21,939 nt of DNA from Bacillota bacterium (GTDB taxonomy: Bacteria; Bacillota; Clostridia; Oscillospirales; Acutalibacteraceae), in the NCBI GenBank assembly GCA_023397245.1, contig JAEWUH010000040.1:1-21939 (forward strand), given 5' to 3'. A program made the position numbers and the translations under genes. Each line of letters starts with the position of its first letter. Position 1 is the stretch's first letter. Below are positions 12,650 to 20,814 of the stretch, piece after piece. The notes below the pieces were generated by a model, which had not been told where the DNA came from, made no database searches, and saw only the letters and a program-made list of their open reading frames with translations.

Positions 12650-15160
12650 CTAAACAATTACGAAATCCACGCCGACCCCGGCCCGCACGATTTCTTTGAC
12701 GCTGCCGACTGTGAGGTCATCCTCGATGATGGTCTTCTGCAGGCGTGTACCGTCGGGTGCTACATTTATACGGCGTTCTTCACCACGGAAAATTTCAAAT
12801 GCAGACGTTGAGATATGTGCTTTCATGTCGGTTTTGTTGCTGCCGATTGTAAGTCCAGTGCTGTCCGCGATGAAATTCGTCGTATATAGTTCTTCATCGG
12901 ACTGCACCCAAGGAGCGACATTCGTACCCTCGGAAACGATCAGGTCGGACGCAAGAATTTCTATGGAAGCTGTAATTTTAATGGTGCAGACTGTGTCCAA
13001 TGAAGTGAACGAAAAGGTAACGAATGTCCAGTCCGTGCCGGTATTTGCGTTGTCATATAAAATGGATTCAGCACTGTTCTGTGTGACGCTTACCTTCACT
13101 TCTCCGCCAGAACCGGACGCCTTATACAGCAACGATACCGTGTGCGGCACGTTGAATTTTAGAGAAAACTCCTGCGAGATGGTACTATTCGCCGCCATGC
13201 GGAACGCCGAATTGCTGACCGTATTGTTCGATGTGTCTGTGTTAGAAACGGTGGTTACCGTGCCGGTCGCGTTCCAGAAGGTCAGCCCGTTTCTGCCCGC
13301 CGAGTTTTTCAGCAGATTCCGGTAGCCGGTCTGGCTCACAGAAAGTTGAATGCTGTCCAATCCCTGCTGGATGGAAGTGATTTGTGTATTGACCGTTTCC
13401 AGCTTGGAATCGTTATCAGAAACATACCCATCGAACGTGCTGCTCTCCACTTTTGTGACAATGGAAGCGCTGTGTTGTTCGATGGTTGATTCCGTGTTGG
13501 AAAGCCGGAGCGCAATGCCGTCTTCAGCGTTGGAAATCTGGTTGTCGATGCTGGAAACGGCAGTTTGCAAACCATTTATGTTGGTCTGAACGGTCGTGAG
13601 CGTCGAATTGATTGTCGTGATTTCGCCCGCGTTGGTATTGACACCGTTCTGAGCGGTATCAGCTAAAGCCTTGAGTTTCGCGGTGATTTCCTGAACCAGT
13701 GTATTTCTGGCGGCATAGTAATCCGCAAATTTCTGCCGATACTCCGTGCCGCTGATATTGGTTGTAAGATACAGATGGTCGGTATCCAGCCACGCTGGAA
13801 TACCGGCTGTATACAGCGCACCGTCATTCAGATAATTGGATAAAATCTGGAATGCATCGTTATACGAATTCAGTTCTGTGGCAATGGAAAGCGCAGCCGC
13901 CTGTGTATGAAGAGCATTCCTTTCATTCTGGAAACCGCTCCATTCCCGTAAGGCTGTGCGCTTTTCGACCGGCGTGAGTTTGTTGTCATTGCTCAGGTCA
14001 ACCGCAATTCCCGCCGCCGCATCGATTTTCTGGCTGGTTACCACAATCTCCTGCTGGATGCTGTCCAGCTTCTGAGACGTGGAATTGATGGAATTGACTA
14101 CGGAAATCCGCTTTTCCCCGATTGTCAGCGTTTCATATCGGTTAGTCAGGCAGTTGTAGGAAACAGCGCATACACGAAGCTTTACGTTGATGTCAAACGG
14201 AGCATACTCCACCGTCACATCGTCACCCAGCCCCACACTCAGCAAGGACTTATATTTTTCATACTGCTTGATATCTTTCCAGTCCACAAAGTTCACGGAA
14301 AGGGACAGCTTTGGAATATCTGCTCCGGAAAGAAACCGGTCGCTTACATACTGCCGCATGGCTGTGAAACAGGATTCTTCGGTCGGATATGGAATCACCC
14401 CGTCGACCTCTTCTCCGACTTTAAAGCCGGTATCCTCCACTGAAATAATTGGAAACGGGTAATCGTTGATATACGGACTGTCAATGTACTTTTCCGGCAA
14501 GCGCAGGAGCTGGTTATTTTCTATCGCAGTCGGCATAATGCGCGTTACTGCTTCAGAGCTGTCCTCATTAAACTCCAAACCGGCCAGATTTTTACCGTAG
14601 GCAATTCGGACTCCGTTGTCAGCGCCAAGCCGGGTATTGATCTCAATATCGAAATTATCACGGACAATCTCACCGCCCCAACGGTTAACGAAAGATTCCT
14701 CGGTATCACCCAGAAAAGCCTGAATCGGTGATTTACGAATATAGTAGGCTGTGGTTGTGTGTGTAATGTCGCTGGCGAAAGTGAAAGGAGTAAGGTACTG
14801 GCATCCATTTAAAATCTGCTGCCCGGCTTCCGCGCCATTTTTGCCGGTCGGCCTGACGTCCTCCACAAAATTAGCCAGCAGATCGTAAAAGATGTGGCGA
14901 GCGTTCACCTTAATGGTGCCGTCCACAACGTTTTTCACCACCCGGTAGATACGGAAAGCCTGCACGCCCCGGTGTGTGTTTACCCGGATAATATTGTTCT
15001 TCTGTAGTCGTCTCCATTTACCAAAGGCTTCAACCGGATGGACAAGCTCCAGTTCAAACGCACCGTTGATCTCTTCGGTAACAACACAAGAGCTGGGAGC
15101 AATCGCCCCCAGCCCGTCGTTATCAAATTCCTGCGCTTTGGAATTGTAAACCAGTACCAT
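12650..15160 (-). CDS. phage tail endopeptidase / tail tip protein (prophage_tail, Tal-like)
   Basis: About 836 residues. The first in-frame start (GTG at 15169) lies on the ribosome binding site; the ATG at 15160 is spaced 7 nt from GGAGGT and overlaps the stop of the upstream gene as TGATG, so it is preferred. Residues 1-355 match the prophage endopeptidase tail / minor structural N-terminal family ('VVTEEINGAFELELVHP', 'NNIIRVNTHRGVQAFRIYRV'). Residues 360-605 are long helical, coiled-coil-like segments with many Ile/Leu/Gln heptads ('TTINSTLTTVQTNINGLQT'). About 610-745 is a jelly-roll, carbohydrate-binding-like domain, and the last 90 residues are beta-rich. It sits at the tail tip, where related proteins contact and may open the cell wall. 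Peptidase activity cannot be judged from the sequence. Confidence 0.88.
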   Translation of the reverse strand: MVLVYNSKAQEFDNDGLGAIAPSSCVVTEEINGAFELELVHPVEAFGKWRRLQKNNIIRVNTHRGVQAFRIYRVVKNVVDGTIKVNARHIFYDLLANFVEDVRPTGKNGAEAGQQILNGCQYLTPFTFASDITHTTTAYYIRKSPIQAFLGDTEESFVNRWGGEIVRDNFDIEINTRLGADNGVRIAYGKNLAGLEFNEDSSEAVTRIMPTAIENNQLLRLPEKYIDSPYINDYPFPIISVEDTGFKVGEEVDGVIPYPTEESCFTAMRQYVSDRFLSGADIPKLSLSVNFVDWKDIKQYEKYKSLLSVGLGDDVTVEYAPFDINVKLRVCAVSYNCLTNRYETLTIGEKRISVVNSINSTSQKLDSIQQEIVVTSQKIDAAAGIAVDLSNDNKLTPVEKRTALREWSGFQNERNALHTQAAALSIATELNSYNDAFQILSNYLNDGALYTAGIPAWLDTDHLYLTTNISGTEYRQKFADYYAARNTLVQEITAKLKALADTAQNGVNTNAGEITTINSTLTTVQTNINGLQTAVSSIDNQISNAEDGIALRLSNTESTIEQHSASIVTKVESSTFDGYVSDNDSKLETVNTQITSIQQGLDSIQLSVSQTGYRNLLKNSAGRNGLTFWNATGTVTTVSNTDTSNNTVSNSAFRMAANSTISQEFSLKFNVPHTVSLLYKASGSGGEVKVSVTQNSAESILYDNANTGTDWTFVTFSFTSLDTVCTIKITASIEILASDLIVSEGTNVAPWVQSDEELYTTNFIADSTGLTIGSNKTDMKAHISTSAFEIFRGEERRINVAPDGTRLQKTIIEDDLTVGSVKEIVRAGVGVDFVIV

Positions 15161-15876
15161 CACAGCCACCTCCAGTTCGGAGTAATTTCGAGTGAAGTAA
15201 TACCACCAGAAAATGAAATGGTATTTTCACCCGGAAGTAGCAAGGGATATTTGCCGGTCTTTGTGGTGTTCTTGTTGAGCAACTCCGTGCCGGTGTCCTT
15301 GTAGGTTTCCTGCAGATCGGAGTTCAGAATGACACTCTCATCGATATTAGTGAGATGAACACTTTTTCCGTTAACTGTCAGACTGCCGGAACCGGAGCCG
15401 TTTACCTTTATAATAGGAAGAGATTTAACCGTCCCGGGATTGTAAAGAGAATAAACAGAACCATCCGTTATAGAAACCGGCACATTTACTGTGGCATACT
15501 GAAACGGCTGGCAATTGAACAGAATGACAAAATGAGAGGTGATCTTCAAGACCACCTCGAAATCAATGCTGTTTACCACCTGCGCGATATACTTTCGCTC
15601 AGGCTGATAGCTGAAAATCAAGTCACTTTCTCCCGCATTCAGGAGCCAGCTTTTAATACCGCTGATTTTTGAATACGGATCACCAATCAGCGAGCATTCC
15701 ACGGAAAGTGTGATATCTTCATAAGTTTCTTCATCCCGCCGCAGCATGGAATCCCTGCCGGGCACTTCGATATATGTTACACGGCGCTTCGGGGACGGGA
15801 TATTCGGGCGCTTTTCCACATAGATGCCGAAATCCTGAAAACTGTCTTTTCCATTAAACATAAAACTCAGCATCAT
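15160..15876 (-). CDS. distal tail protein (Dit, sipho_tail family)
   Basis: 238 residues. The N-terminal pattern 'FMFNGKDSFQDFGIYVEKRP' followed by 'VPGRDSMLRRDEETYEDITLSVEC' is characteristic of sipho_tail/Dit proteins. The C-terminal half is a beta-sandwich ending 'ITSLEITPNWRWL'. Dit forms the ring joining the tail tube to the tip and baseplate. Gene order tape measure - Dit - endopeptidase is standard. The start ATG at 15876 overlaps the tape measure stop as ATGA (a second ATG follows at once) and has AGGGGG upstream. The stop shares a base with the start of the next gene, so translation is coupled. Confidence 0.9.
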   Translation of the reverse strand: MMLSFMFNGKDSFQDFGIYVEKRPNIPSPKRRVTYIEVPGRDSMLRRDEETYEDITLSVECSLIGDPYSKISGIKSWLLNAGESDLIFSYQPERKYIAQVVNSIDFEVVLKITSHFVILFNCQPFQYATVNVPVSITDGSVYSLYNPGTVKSLPIIKVNGSGSGSLTVNGKSVHLTNIDESVILNSDLQETYKDTGTELLNKNTTKTGKYPLLLPGENTISFSGGITSLEITPNWRWL

Positions 15877-18161
15877 GCATTCCCCCTTGCCGCCGCTGCC
15901 TGTTGCCGGTAGAATTCAAATTCATAGGCAAGGCGCTGAATATCTTTTTCTGTGTTGTTGACGAAGTTTTCGATGTGCAGCGTAAAGCCGCCGCCCACTG
16001 GGAAGCCGCCTATGCTGCCGATTGAGCCATTCAGGCTGAGCGAAGGATTCAGGTCAAAATTCGTCGGGATTGCAGCCTGCATATCGCCGGAAACATCGTT
16101 CATTGCCTTACTGAACCCCTGTCCCAAGCCCTCTGCCATATATCCGCCGATTCCGGCAAATACAGTAGACGGAGAATGAATTCCGAGCATCCCCTTGACG
16201 CTGTCCACAATGCCGCTGAAAAAGCCAGTCAACCGGTCATACAGCCAGTCTTTCATCCCAATGATACCCTGCCAGATACCTTGAACGATATTACCGCCGA
16301 TGCCGGCCATTTTCTCGGCGGTTTTGCCAAGGCCGGAAACGATTGAGGATATGATCTGCGGGAGTTTTGACACAAGCTGCGGAATCGCTTTGATCAGGCC
16401 GACCGCCAATTCCACAACAATTCGAATGCCCAGTTCGATGATGAGCGGCAGATTGTTAACAATGAAGTTTACGATGGAGTCGATGATCTGCGGCAGTTTG
16501 TCAATGAGCTTCGGAAGTGCGTTCAGCAGACCCCTTGCCAGTCCTTCGATGATTTTAAATGCTGCGGTCAGTACCTTGTCCATATTATTAAGTAAGGTGT
16601 CTACGATCATAATGACCGCATCAATCATGGCGGGAATCAGCTTTGGCAGCGCGTCGCCGATGCCGGATGCCAATGTGATAATCATCGTCAGCGCGGCGCT
16701 TACCAATTGCGGAAGATTGGCGATGATACCGTTCACCAGCGCCAGAATCAGTTGCAGAGCACCAGCCGTAATCTGCGGAAGAGCATCAATCATTCCTTGC
16801 AGGAGCGTCATTACGATTGTGACCGCAGAGGAAACAATGATCGGTAAATTATCCGTAATTGCCGCCACAATTGACATTACAATATCCAATCCTGCTTCGA
16901 CGATCTTCGGAAGTTCCGAAATTATGGACTTCGTCAGGCCGCCAATGGTGGAACCTATCACCTTTGAAATTTTTGACCAGTCGCCGCCCGCTTCCGAAAG
17001 GCCTTTCGTGAAATTGCCGAGCAAGGATACGCCGGTATCCGCAAACGTTTGAAGCTGCGGCAGCATCACTGTTCCAAGCATATTTTTCGCGGCGGCAGCT
17101 CCGGATTTCAGTCTTTGCACCGTATCATCAAAGTTGCCGAGCTTTTGCAGCTTGTCGTCAGACATAACCGCGCCCATTTTCTCGGCTTCCTTAGTCAGGT
17201 CTTTAATCCCTGCGCTGCCCTTTTCAATCAACGGATTCAAGTCTTGCGCGGATTTACCAAATATCTGCATGGAAAGTGCATCGCGTTCGGTCGTATCCTT
17301 GACTTTCCCCAGCGCGTCGATGGTCTGCCAATATACGTCCTCACTATTTTTCAGGTGGCCATTCGAATCCTGAACGGAAACACCCAGCTTTTTGTAGGCT
17401 TCCTCCATGTCTTTTGAACCGCCAGCCGCTGAGGACATGGAGCGAATTTGCTTTGCCATGCTACCAGTCAGCGTTTCAAGCGGAGTATCCACCAGCTCGG
17501 CGGCGTATTTATATGCCTGCAGACTCTCTGTACTCATGTGTGTCTGCGAAGCTGTGGTGAGGATTTCATCCGCATAGGCTGCGGAATTGACGGAAGCGTC
17601 TACAAGCGACTTTCCTGCTCCGACAGCAGCCGCGCCGACTCCGGCCAGAGCAATACCCATTGAAGCTCCGATGCCTTTGACGATACCGCCCAGCTTATCG
17701 AACCGTCCGGACGCTTCATCGGTCTTTTTCGATGCACTGGTGATTTCATTCCCAAATTGGCTAGCCTGTTTCTCGGCGCTGTTGAATTCTTTCCCCGCTC
17801 CATCAAGGGCTGAATTATTCTGGTGAAGCTCTTTTTCCATGCCGTTCAGGTCGGCCTTGGCGTTATTCATCTGAACAGCCCAGTTCTTTGTCCGACGGTC
17901 ATTTTCTCCGAATGAAGCGGAAGCGTTCTGCAGCGCCTTTTCCAGCGTGCCGATCTTCTCTTTCTGCGCGTTGATTTCCTTATTCAGCACAGCATTCCGG
18001 GCGATAACGGCTTCGACCGATTTATCCTGCTTATCAAACTGCGAGGTAACAAGGTTCATTTCGCTGCCGAGAACCTTGAATGTTCGCCGGATATCCTGCA
18101 GCGCGCTTTTAAATTCTTTTTCGCCCTCAACTCCGATTTTGAAGCCGAAATTATCAGCCAT
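15873..18161 (-). CDS. phage tail tape measure protein
   Basis: 762 residues; sets tail length and is threaded inside the tail tube. Residues 40-150 are helical and coiled-coil-like ('KEINAQKEKIGTLEKALQN'). Residues 160-185 form a Gly/Ala-rich hydrophobic segment. Residues 190-360 resemble the conserved TP901-type core ('SMAKQIRSMSSAAGGSKDMEEAYKKLG', 'LSMQIFGKSAQDLNPLI'). From 410 to about 612 there is a hydrophobic array with an exact 22-residue period. The end carries 'LGIHSPSTVFAGIGGYMAEGLGQGF', a motif common near the C terminus of Clostridia tape measure proteins. Start ATG at 18161 with GGGAGGTG upstream. It lies directly after the gpG/gpGT chaperone, its known binding partner. Confidence 0.95.
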   Translation of the reverse strand: MADNFGFKIGVEGEKEFKSALQDIRRTFKVLGSEMNLVTSQFDKQDKSVEAVIARNAVLNKEINAQKEKIGTLEKALQNASASFGENDRRTKNWAVQMNNAKADLNGMEKELHQNNSALDGAGKEFNSAEKQASQFGNEITSASKKTDEASGRFDKLGGIVKGIGASMGIALAGVGAAAVGAGKSLVDASVNSAAYADEILTTASQTHMSTESLQAYKYAAELVDTPLETLTGSMAKQIRSMSSAAGGSKDMEEAYKKLGVSVQDSNGHLKNSEDVYWQTIDALGKVKDTTERDALSMQIFGKSAQDLNPLIEKGSAGIKDLTKEAEKMGAVMSDDKLQKLGNFDDTVQRLKSGAAAAKNMLGTVMLPQLQTFADTGVSLLGNFTKGLSEAGGDWSKISKVIGSTIGGLTKSIISELPKIVEAGLDIVMSIVAAITDNLPIIVSSAVTIVMTLLQGMIDALPQITAGALQLILALVNGIIANLPQLVSAALTMIITLASGIGDALPKLIPAMIDAVIMIVDTLLNNMDKVLTAAFKIIEGLARGLLNALPKLIDKLPQIIDSIVNFIVNNLPLIIELGIRIVVELAVGLIKAIPQLVSKLPQIISSIVSGLGKTAEKMAGIGGNIVQGIWQGIIGMKDWLYDRLTGFFSGIVDSVKGMLGIHSPSTVFAGIGGYMAEGLGQGFSKAMNDVSGDMQAAIPTNFDLNPSLSLNGSIGSIGGFPVGGGFTLHIENFVNNTEKDIQRLAYEFEFYRQQAAAARGNA
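16320..16913 (-). repeat. nine 22-residue (66-bp) repeats in the tape measure gene
   Basis: The motif (L/I)P(Q/K/I/L)(I/L) recurs at residues 417, 439, 461, 483, 505, 549, 571 and 593, with a diverged copy (M-D-K-V) at 527. All are spaced by exactly 22 codons. Between motifs the sequence is hydrophobic and helical (patterns such as 'I..ALV.GI...'). The repeat is at protein level; DNA identity between copies is moderate. Confidence 0.85.
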
Positions 18162-18219
18162 CTTTCACCTCCCACCTAAAAAATAGCGCAAAAAAGCACC
18201 CTGTTTCCAGAGCGCGAGT

Positions 18220-18788
18220 TTATATAACCGGTATCACTTCATCAATAAAATATTCCCGTTTCGGTTTTGCCAGCCCGATAAACTGCTTATGAATTTCCCA
18301 CTGGTCGAGCAGGTTGCCGATCGGCATGAGCCGTACCTCTGATTCGGTTCTGTGGAGTTGTGTCACGCCATAATAAACAAGTCGGGCAAACAGTTCTTCA
18401 TCTGTTACCCGACTTGCGTGTTTTTTAAGGATTCTTCCTCACTTTCGACATATCGCTTCGTGCCTTTCAGCATAGCTTCCATAATCGCCTCCTTGTATGT
18501 AGCCAAATCCAACGGGGAGGTGAGAAGCTCAACTGCATCCGCGGTCAGCAGTTCCCGTTTATCTTGATTTTGCAGATTATGAATTAATACACTCTGATTT
18601 GCCAGCAGCACAATCAGCCATACAATTTCTTCAATTGCCATTTCAAAATTTTCCGATTTCATGAGCTTTTCGCCTAGGTCTTCCAGTCCACCGTAGCGTT
18701 TGGCGATTTCCTTTGTCGCACGGGTGGTCAAAACAAGCCGATATTCATTGCTGCCAATCTGAATAGCTGCGCTTCTATCCGTATCCAT
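18220..18788 (-). CDS. tail assembly chaperone, -1 frameshifted long form (gpGT-like)
   Basis: After 123 codons of the short form, slipping back one base on A AAA AAC (18426-18420) opens a second frame of 66 codons to a TAA at 18222-18220, giving about 189 residues. The T part reads 'HASRVTDEELFARLVYYG...' and contains 'LDQWEIHKQFIGLAKPKREY', the Trp/Phe-containing type of segment seen in T domains. Without the shift this about 200-bp stretch would be an unexplained gap in an otherwise packed operon. A -1 shift between the two ORFs before the tape measure gene is conserved in long-tailed phages. The frame reading and slippery site are directly visible; efficiency is unknown. Confidence 0.88.
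18379..18426 (-). promoter_or_regulatory. programmed -1 frameshift signal: slippery site plus stem-loop
   Basis: Heptamer A AAA AAC at 18426-18420, in phase with the gpG frame. After a 4-nt spacer comes a stem-loop: AAGTCGGG (18415-18408) pairs with CCCGACTT (18386-18379). An inner AACAG/CTGTT stem leaves a small internal loop and an 8-nt apical loop. The gpG stop codon lies inside the first strand region of this structure. Confidence 0.85.
18405..18788 (-). CDS. tail assembly chaperone, short form (gpG-like)
   Basis: 127 residues. It begins 'MDTDRSAAIQIGSNEYRLVLTTRATKEI', a beta-hairpin then helices, as in Firmicutes tail chaperones of this position. An acidic tail ends 'ESEEESLKNTQVG'. It lies between the major tail protein and tape measure genes, the fixed location of gpG/gpGT pairs, which hold the tape measure protein while tube subunits polymerise around it. 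ATG at 18788 with AAGGAGG. Six codons before its stop lies an A AAA AAC slippery heptamer that permits the gpGT extension. The short form should be the major product. Confidence 0.88.
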   Translation of the reverse strand: MDTDRSAAIQIGSNEYRLVLTTRATKEIAKRYGGLEDLGEKLMKSENFEMAIEEIVWLIVLLANQSVLIHNLQNQDKRELLTADAVELLTSPLDLATYKEAIMEAMLKGTKRYVESEEESLKNTQVG

Positions 18789-18800
18789 ATTGAAACCTCC

Positions 18801-19391
18801 TTATGGTGTAACCGTAAATTCAGGCTCGTACACCTGCATAAACCAGCCGCTAATTGTAGCAGCCAGAACGCCGGAATCATTCTCGCTCACTTCCGCTTTC
18901 CATGGATGATTACCCTGCCCGTCCAACTTGTTACGACGCATCACCGTGCCTTCAATGGTCGGCGTTGAAAACTTGATACTGTCACCCTTAGTTTCCAGAT
19001 TCGTTGCCGGAACACCGAATTTTACTTTATAAAGCCAGAAGTAACGGTATTTTCCGTTTGCTTTCTTTGCCCGGAATCCGACTGCAACGGGGGTACCGCC
19101 ATCCTCACTGGCTGAAATAAGCACTCCATTGTCGTCGGCAGTTGCGCCGGTCAGATCTTCTGCAGCCGTCCTGCCGATATCGTCCACGCCAAGCGAAAGT
19201 TTTCCGGATTTGAACTCTTTTACTACGGTTGCCACACCGTCGTCCGCATAAAGCGTCGCTTCCGCAATGTCGACGGAAAGGTCGGATTTTAGCGCTTTTG
19301 CCAGTAATACCGGAGTTGCATACGTTTCCGTTCCGTCCGCCGCTTCGGTTATCTTTGAATAATACAGCTTGTCCAAGCCGATGGTTGCCAT
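18801..19391 (-). CDS. major tail tube protein (phi13 family)
   Basis: 196 residues. It opens 'MATIGLDKLYYSKITEAADGTETYATP', the signature N terminus of phi13-type major tail proteins. Later 'LSVDIAEATLYADDGVATVVKEFKSGKLSLGVDDIG' and 'GFRAKKANGKYRYFWLYKVKFGVP' also fit that family. Hexameric rings of this protein form the non-contractile tail tube. ATG at 19391 with GAGGAGG, two bases after the preceding gene's stop. Length is typical for the family. Together with the long tape measure gene and the absence of any sheath gene, it marks the phage as a siphophage. Confidence 0.92.
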   Translation of the reverse strand: MATIGLDKLYYSKITEAADGTETYATPVLLAKALKSDLSVDIAEATLYADDGVATVVKEFKSGKLSLGVDDIGRTAAEDLTGATADDNGVLISASEDGGTPVAVGFRAKKANGKYRYFWLYKVKFGVPATNLETKGDSIKFSTPTIEGTVMRRNKLDGQGNHPWKAEVSENDSGVLAATISGWFMQVYEPEFTVTP

Positions 19392-19393
19392 CT

Positions 19394-19741
19394 TCAGTCC
19401 TCCTCAAAATAGTATAATTTTTCTACGTCAATGGCATAGTTGTGATATTTTGTATCGCTTTCATATCCGGAGTAGTGCCGGTCGGTTATGGTAAAGCCAG
19501 CATCCAGAAAGGCTTTTACAAGCTGGTTTTTCCGCGCTATGTAACTGCCTTTGCAGAAAAGCGAAAGCCTTGCCTCCTGCGTTTCAGACTGCGGAGTATC
19601 GTCCAGAAAATATTCGAAGGTATCGGAAAGCGGCGTGATGACCGCATATTCCGGCGGGAACGGGTCGTTAAAAACTCCCGTTTCAAACGGAATCCCGATT
19701 GAAAACAGGATGTCGTTGATTTCAGATATAAGATTGTTCAT
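19394..19741 (-). CDS. tail terminator / tail completion protein
   Basis: 115 residues from the ATG at 19741, chosen because it overlaps the preceding stop as ATGA. The upstream in-frame start at 19789 would overlap the previous gene by more than 50 nt and adds a non-conserved 'YSGDETETGTGDRN' stretch. The protein is mixed alpha/beta: helix 'LISEINDILFSIG', strands 'YAVITPL' and 'EARLSLFCKG', helix 'RKNQLVKAFLDAG', and a C-terminal 'YAIDVEKLYYFEED'. That is the usual layout of small tail terminator proteins between gp10-like and major tail genes. Terminators cap the tail tube and join it to the head. Family assignment rests mainly on position. Confidence 0.75.
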   Translation of the reverse strand: MNNLISEINDILFSIGIPFETGVFNDPFPPEYAVITPLSDTFEYFLDDTPQSETQEARLSLFCKGSYIARKNQLVKAFLDAGFTITDRHYSGYESDTKYHNYAIDVEKLYYFEED

Positions 19742-20169
19742 AGGGTTTCGATCTCCTGTTCCAGTTTCTGTTTCATCGCCTGAATACACGGCTTTCTGGA
19801 TGCGGCCTTTGCCGGTTTCAGAAAAGGCTTCGACGGCTGGCCGGATTTTCCGTATTCCAGAATGTTCGCGATCTTTGCGTTCACGCCGCCGTCCTTGCGC
19901 GGTTCACGGAAGCCGACCTTTACGTTGAAATTACCATTCTTGTCCTGTCTTGCAGGGGATACGCCTAAGGAATCCAGCAGTTCACCGGATGAACGCGATT
20001 TGTATTTGGTATTTCTACCGATGGCGTCACTGAGATTAGACTTCACTTTCGGAAGTACCACGGCGGCACCGGCTTCCAGAACCTTTGGAATAATCTCATC
20101 CGTCTTTTCTCCCAGCTTGGAAATTTTCATAAGGAATTCCTCCGGCAGCTTGATGTCCACCTTTGCCAC
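19738..20169 (-). CDS. HK97 gp10-like neck/tail completion protein
   Basis: 143 residues. The middle and end, 'GGVNAKIANILEYGKSGQPSKPFLKPA', are the signature of the HK97 gp10-like family (a conserved E-x-G followed by P-F-(L/M)-x-P-A). The start is GTG at 20169, overlapping the previous TAG stop as TAGTG, with GGGGGTGG upstream. The preceding and following genes also overlap, so translation is coupled along the neck-gene run. The family acts in joining or completing the head-tail interface in siphophages. Confidence 0.9.
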   Translation of the reverse strand: MAKVDIKLPEEFLMKISKLGEKTDEIIPKVLEAGAAVVLPKVKSNLSDAIGRNTKYKSRSSGELLDSLGVSPARQDKNGNFNVKVGFREPRKDGGVNAKIANILEYGKSGQPSKPFLKPAKAASRKPCIQAMKQKLEQEIETL

Positions 20170-20483
20170 TACTGCACCACCCCCAAGTCCGTTACAGTCA
20201 ATTCCACATTCAGACTATTGTGATAGGCACGAACAACCTGAAATGTGCGGTTTGTTTCTTCATCCAAAATCCGGGTTTCGCCGGAATAATTTACATCAGC
20301 GAGCACCACCACAAGATCGGTCTGGATACCCTGTGCGTTTGCGCGATAGAAGTCATTTCCATATACCGACTGAAATGCCGCCGGGATATGTTCGAAGCGC
20401 GTTTCCGTTTCTTCTGAAAAACCATCCGCGTCCTTTTCATGCGCAACACCAATCAGCGTGATCATTTTATTAAATACCGGCAT
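20169..20483 (-). CDS. head closure / head-tail adaptor protein
   Basis: 104 residues from the ATG at 20483, preceded by AAAGGAGG at ideal spacing. The longer in-frame start at 20591 lies deep in the previous gene and adds a Cys/Arg-rich stretch that is out-of-frame translation of it. The protein is beta-rich ('MITLIGVAHEKDADGFSEETETRFEHIPAAF', then 'TDLVVVLADVNYSGETRILDEETNRTFQVVRAYHN'). That is the SPP1 gp16 / phage head-tail adaptor style of small barrel, which seals the connector after DNA packaging. It overlaps the preceding connector gene by 14 nt. Position supports the role strongly; sequence-family match is moderate. Confidence 0.8.
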   Translation of the reverse strand: MPVFNKMITLIGVAHEKDADGFSEETETRFEHIPAAFQSVYGNDFYRANAQGIQTDLVVVLADVNYSGETRILDEETNRTFQVVRAYHNSLNVELTVTDLGVVQ

Positions 20484-20766
20484 CCGATACCTCCTTTGCA
20501 TGGGAGCTGAGGTAGAGCTCACGAAGCTCCAGCCGCAGCCACTGGGGCATCTCCCCCACAGTGTCCCGGTTCTGATAGCGCCACGCGGCATAATCGGTTA
20601 GCATCATCACATGGTCAAGCTGGGTTTCATCAAAAACAATCCCCATCTGATTAACCAGCTTGTCATGCGCCGCCGTTACAACCTGTATCAGATATTCATC
20701 CAGCGTATTAACCTTGATACCAAGGCGTGATTTCAGCAGACCGAGCGCTAATTCCGAGTCAAACAT
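20470..20766 (-). CDS. head-tail connector protein (gp6-like)
   Basis: 98 residues from the ATG at 20766, which has GGGGTGG just upstream; the alternative GTG at 20793 has none. The protein is all-helical: 'ELALGLLKSRLGI', 'LDEYLIQVVTAAHDKLVNQMG', 'LDHVMMLTDYAAWRYQNRD', and 'MPQWLRLELRELYLSSH'. It includes the 'D(Y)AAWRYxNRD' segment typical of HK97 gp6/connector proteins of Firmicutes phages. These proteins form a ring below the portal. It lies between the major capsid and head closure genes, as expected. Confidence 0.88.
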   Translation of the reverse strand: MFDSELALGLLKSRLGIKVNTLDEYLIQVVTAAHDKLVNQMGIVFDETQLDHVMMLTDYAAWRYQNRDTVGEMPQWLRLELRELYLSSHAKEVSDAGI

Positions 20767-20814
20767 GATACCACCCCAAAAAGGAAGCAGCACCGGTCAA
20801 GGTGCCACCATAGA

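Noticed and set aside
12696..13325. Plus-strand ORF of 209 residues opposite the tail tip gene
   Set aside because: Antisense shadow of a well-recognised structural gene, without start signals or domain features.
16300..17052. Long plus-strand ORF (250 residues) opposite the tape measure gene
   Set aside because: Shadow of the repetitive, biased codons of the tape measure repeats; no ribosome binding site, and a plus-strand gene would oppose the whole late operon.
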